A stretch of DNA of 23,325 nucleotides from the NCBI GenBank assembly GCA_037176905.1, contig JBBBWG010009058.1, positions 1 through 23,325 on the forward strand. Reading direction: 5' to 3'. Source of the stretch: Azolla pinnata. Taxonomy: Eukaryota > Streptophyta > Polypodiopsida > Salviniales > Salviniaceae. This document shows positions 22,826 through 23,325 of this stretch, piece after piece (the stretch's first letter is position 1; each line of letters begins with the position of its first letter). A model generated the notes under the pieces. The model searched no databases. It was not told the origin of the DNA and saw only the letters and a program-made list of their open reading frames with translations. Both the position numbers and the translations under genes were made by a program.

Positions 22826-23325
22826 AAGAAGAAGAAGGAGGAGGAGGAGGAGGAGAAGGAGAAGGAGAGGAGGAGGAGGATTCTGAAGAAGAAGAAGAAG
22901 AGCATTCTGAACAAGAAGAAGAAGAAGGAGGAGAAGAGGAGGAGGATTCAGAAGAAGAAGAAGAAGAGCATTCTGAACAAGAAGGAGGAGGAGGAGGAGG
23001 AGGAGGAGGAGGATTCTGAAGAAGAAGAAGAAGAAGGAGAAGAGGGGGAGGAGGAGGATTCTGAAGGAGGAGGAGGAGAAAGAAGAAGAAGAGCATTGTG
23101 AAGAAAAAGAAGAAGAAGAAGAAGAAGAAGAAGAAGAAGAAGAAGAGCATTGTGAAGAAAGAAGAAGAAGAAGAGAAGGAGGAGGAGGAGGAGGATTGTG
23201 AAGAAAAAAGAAAGAAGAAGAAGAAGAAGAGGATTCTGAAGAAAGAAGAAGAAGAAGAAGAAGAAGAGGATTCTGAAGAAAGAAGAAGAAGAAGAAGAAG
23301 AAGAGGATTCTGAAGAAAGAAGAAG
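22826..23325. repeat. Hierarchical GAA/GAG purine satellite running off the window
   Basis: 500 bases, almost all purine on the + strand, with rare pyrimidine marks. The marks define larger units: GATTC(T/A)GA at 22879, 22945 and 23012 with GCATTCTGAACAA at 22902 and 22968 gives a 66-67 base unit; GCATTGTG recurs at 23092 and 23147; GATTCTGAAGAAA at 23232, 23269 and 23306 gives a 37-base unit at the right end. The array continues past 23325. Open frames through it (Glu/Lys-rich on +, Ser/Pro-rich on -) reflect the triplets, and the register changes between units. Confidence 0.93.

Noticed and set aside
22779..23313. Glu/Lys-rich + frames and Ser/Pro-rich minus frames in the purine satellite
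   Set aside because: The register shifts between repeat units (66, 67, 55 and 37 bases), which is not compatible with a maintained protein.

Overview
The window reads as nuclear DNA of a land plant. The genes are split by GT-AG introns of about 80 bases to 2.3 kb, and their products are plant families: an aldo-keto reductase of the perakine-reductase/auxin-induced type, a plastid-type EamA transporter, and NCA1. Gene-poor stretches are full of simple repeats (GAA, CAT/CAC, CATA, GAG). The species cannot be fixed from the sequence alone. All recognisable genes lie on the + strand.

Layout. (1) 46-221 is the last exon of an aldo-keto reductase gene (copy A) that enters from the left. (2) 2045-5143 is a complete seven-exon aldo-keto reductase gene (copy B, 344 residues). 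Its last exon, last intron end and 3' flank resemble copy A, so the two are tandem duplicates. Its upstream region carries a dense array of palindromic W-box cores. (3) 5144-7480 is intergenic. It holds a perfect six-module heat-shock element with no heat-shock gene beside it, CATA microsatellites, and a decayed last exon of a third aldo-keto reductase (copy C). (4) 7483-8491 is a 1-kb CAC/CAT trinucleotide repeat ending about 90 bases before the next start codon. (5) 8580-13218 is a seven-exon gene for a 590-residue EamA/DMT-family transporter with a plastid-like N-terminus and a long divergent N-terminal region holding a repeated C-x-GTG-x-DVEC motif. (6) 15040-20705 is a seven-exon NCA1 gene (375 residues; C3HC4 RING plus a TPR-like C-terminal part). 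The sequence around its start codon is duplicated just upstream, which creates a mimic uORF. (7) 20706-23325 is gene-free and repeat-rich, ending inside a hierarchical GAA/GAG satellite that runs off the window.

The genes are not an operon and each has its own flanks. A loose theme is stress and redox biology (aldo-keto reductases, the catalase chaperone NCA1, W-boxes, a heat-shock element), but that grouping is inference and may be chance. The least explained items are the N-terminal repeat of the EamA protein, the duplicated NCA1 start region, the W-box array and the orphan heat-shock element. I see no clearly new multi-gene system.
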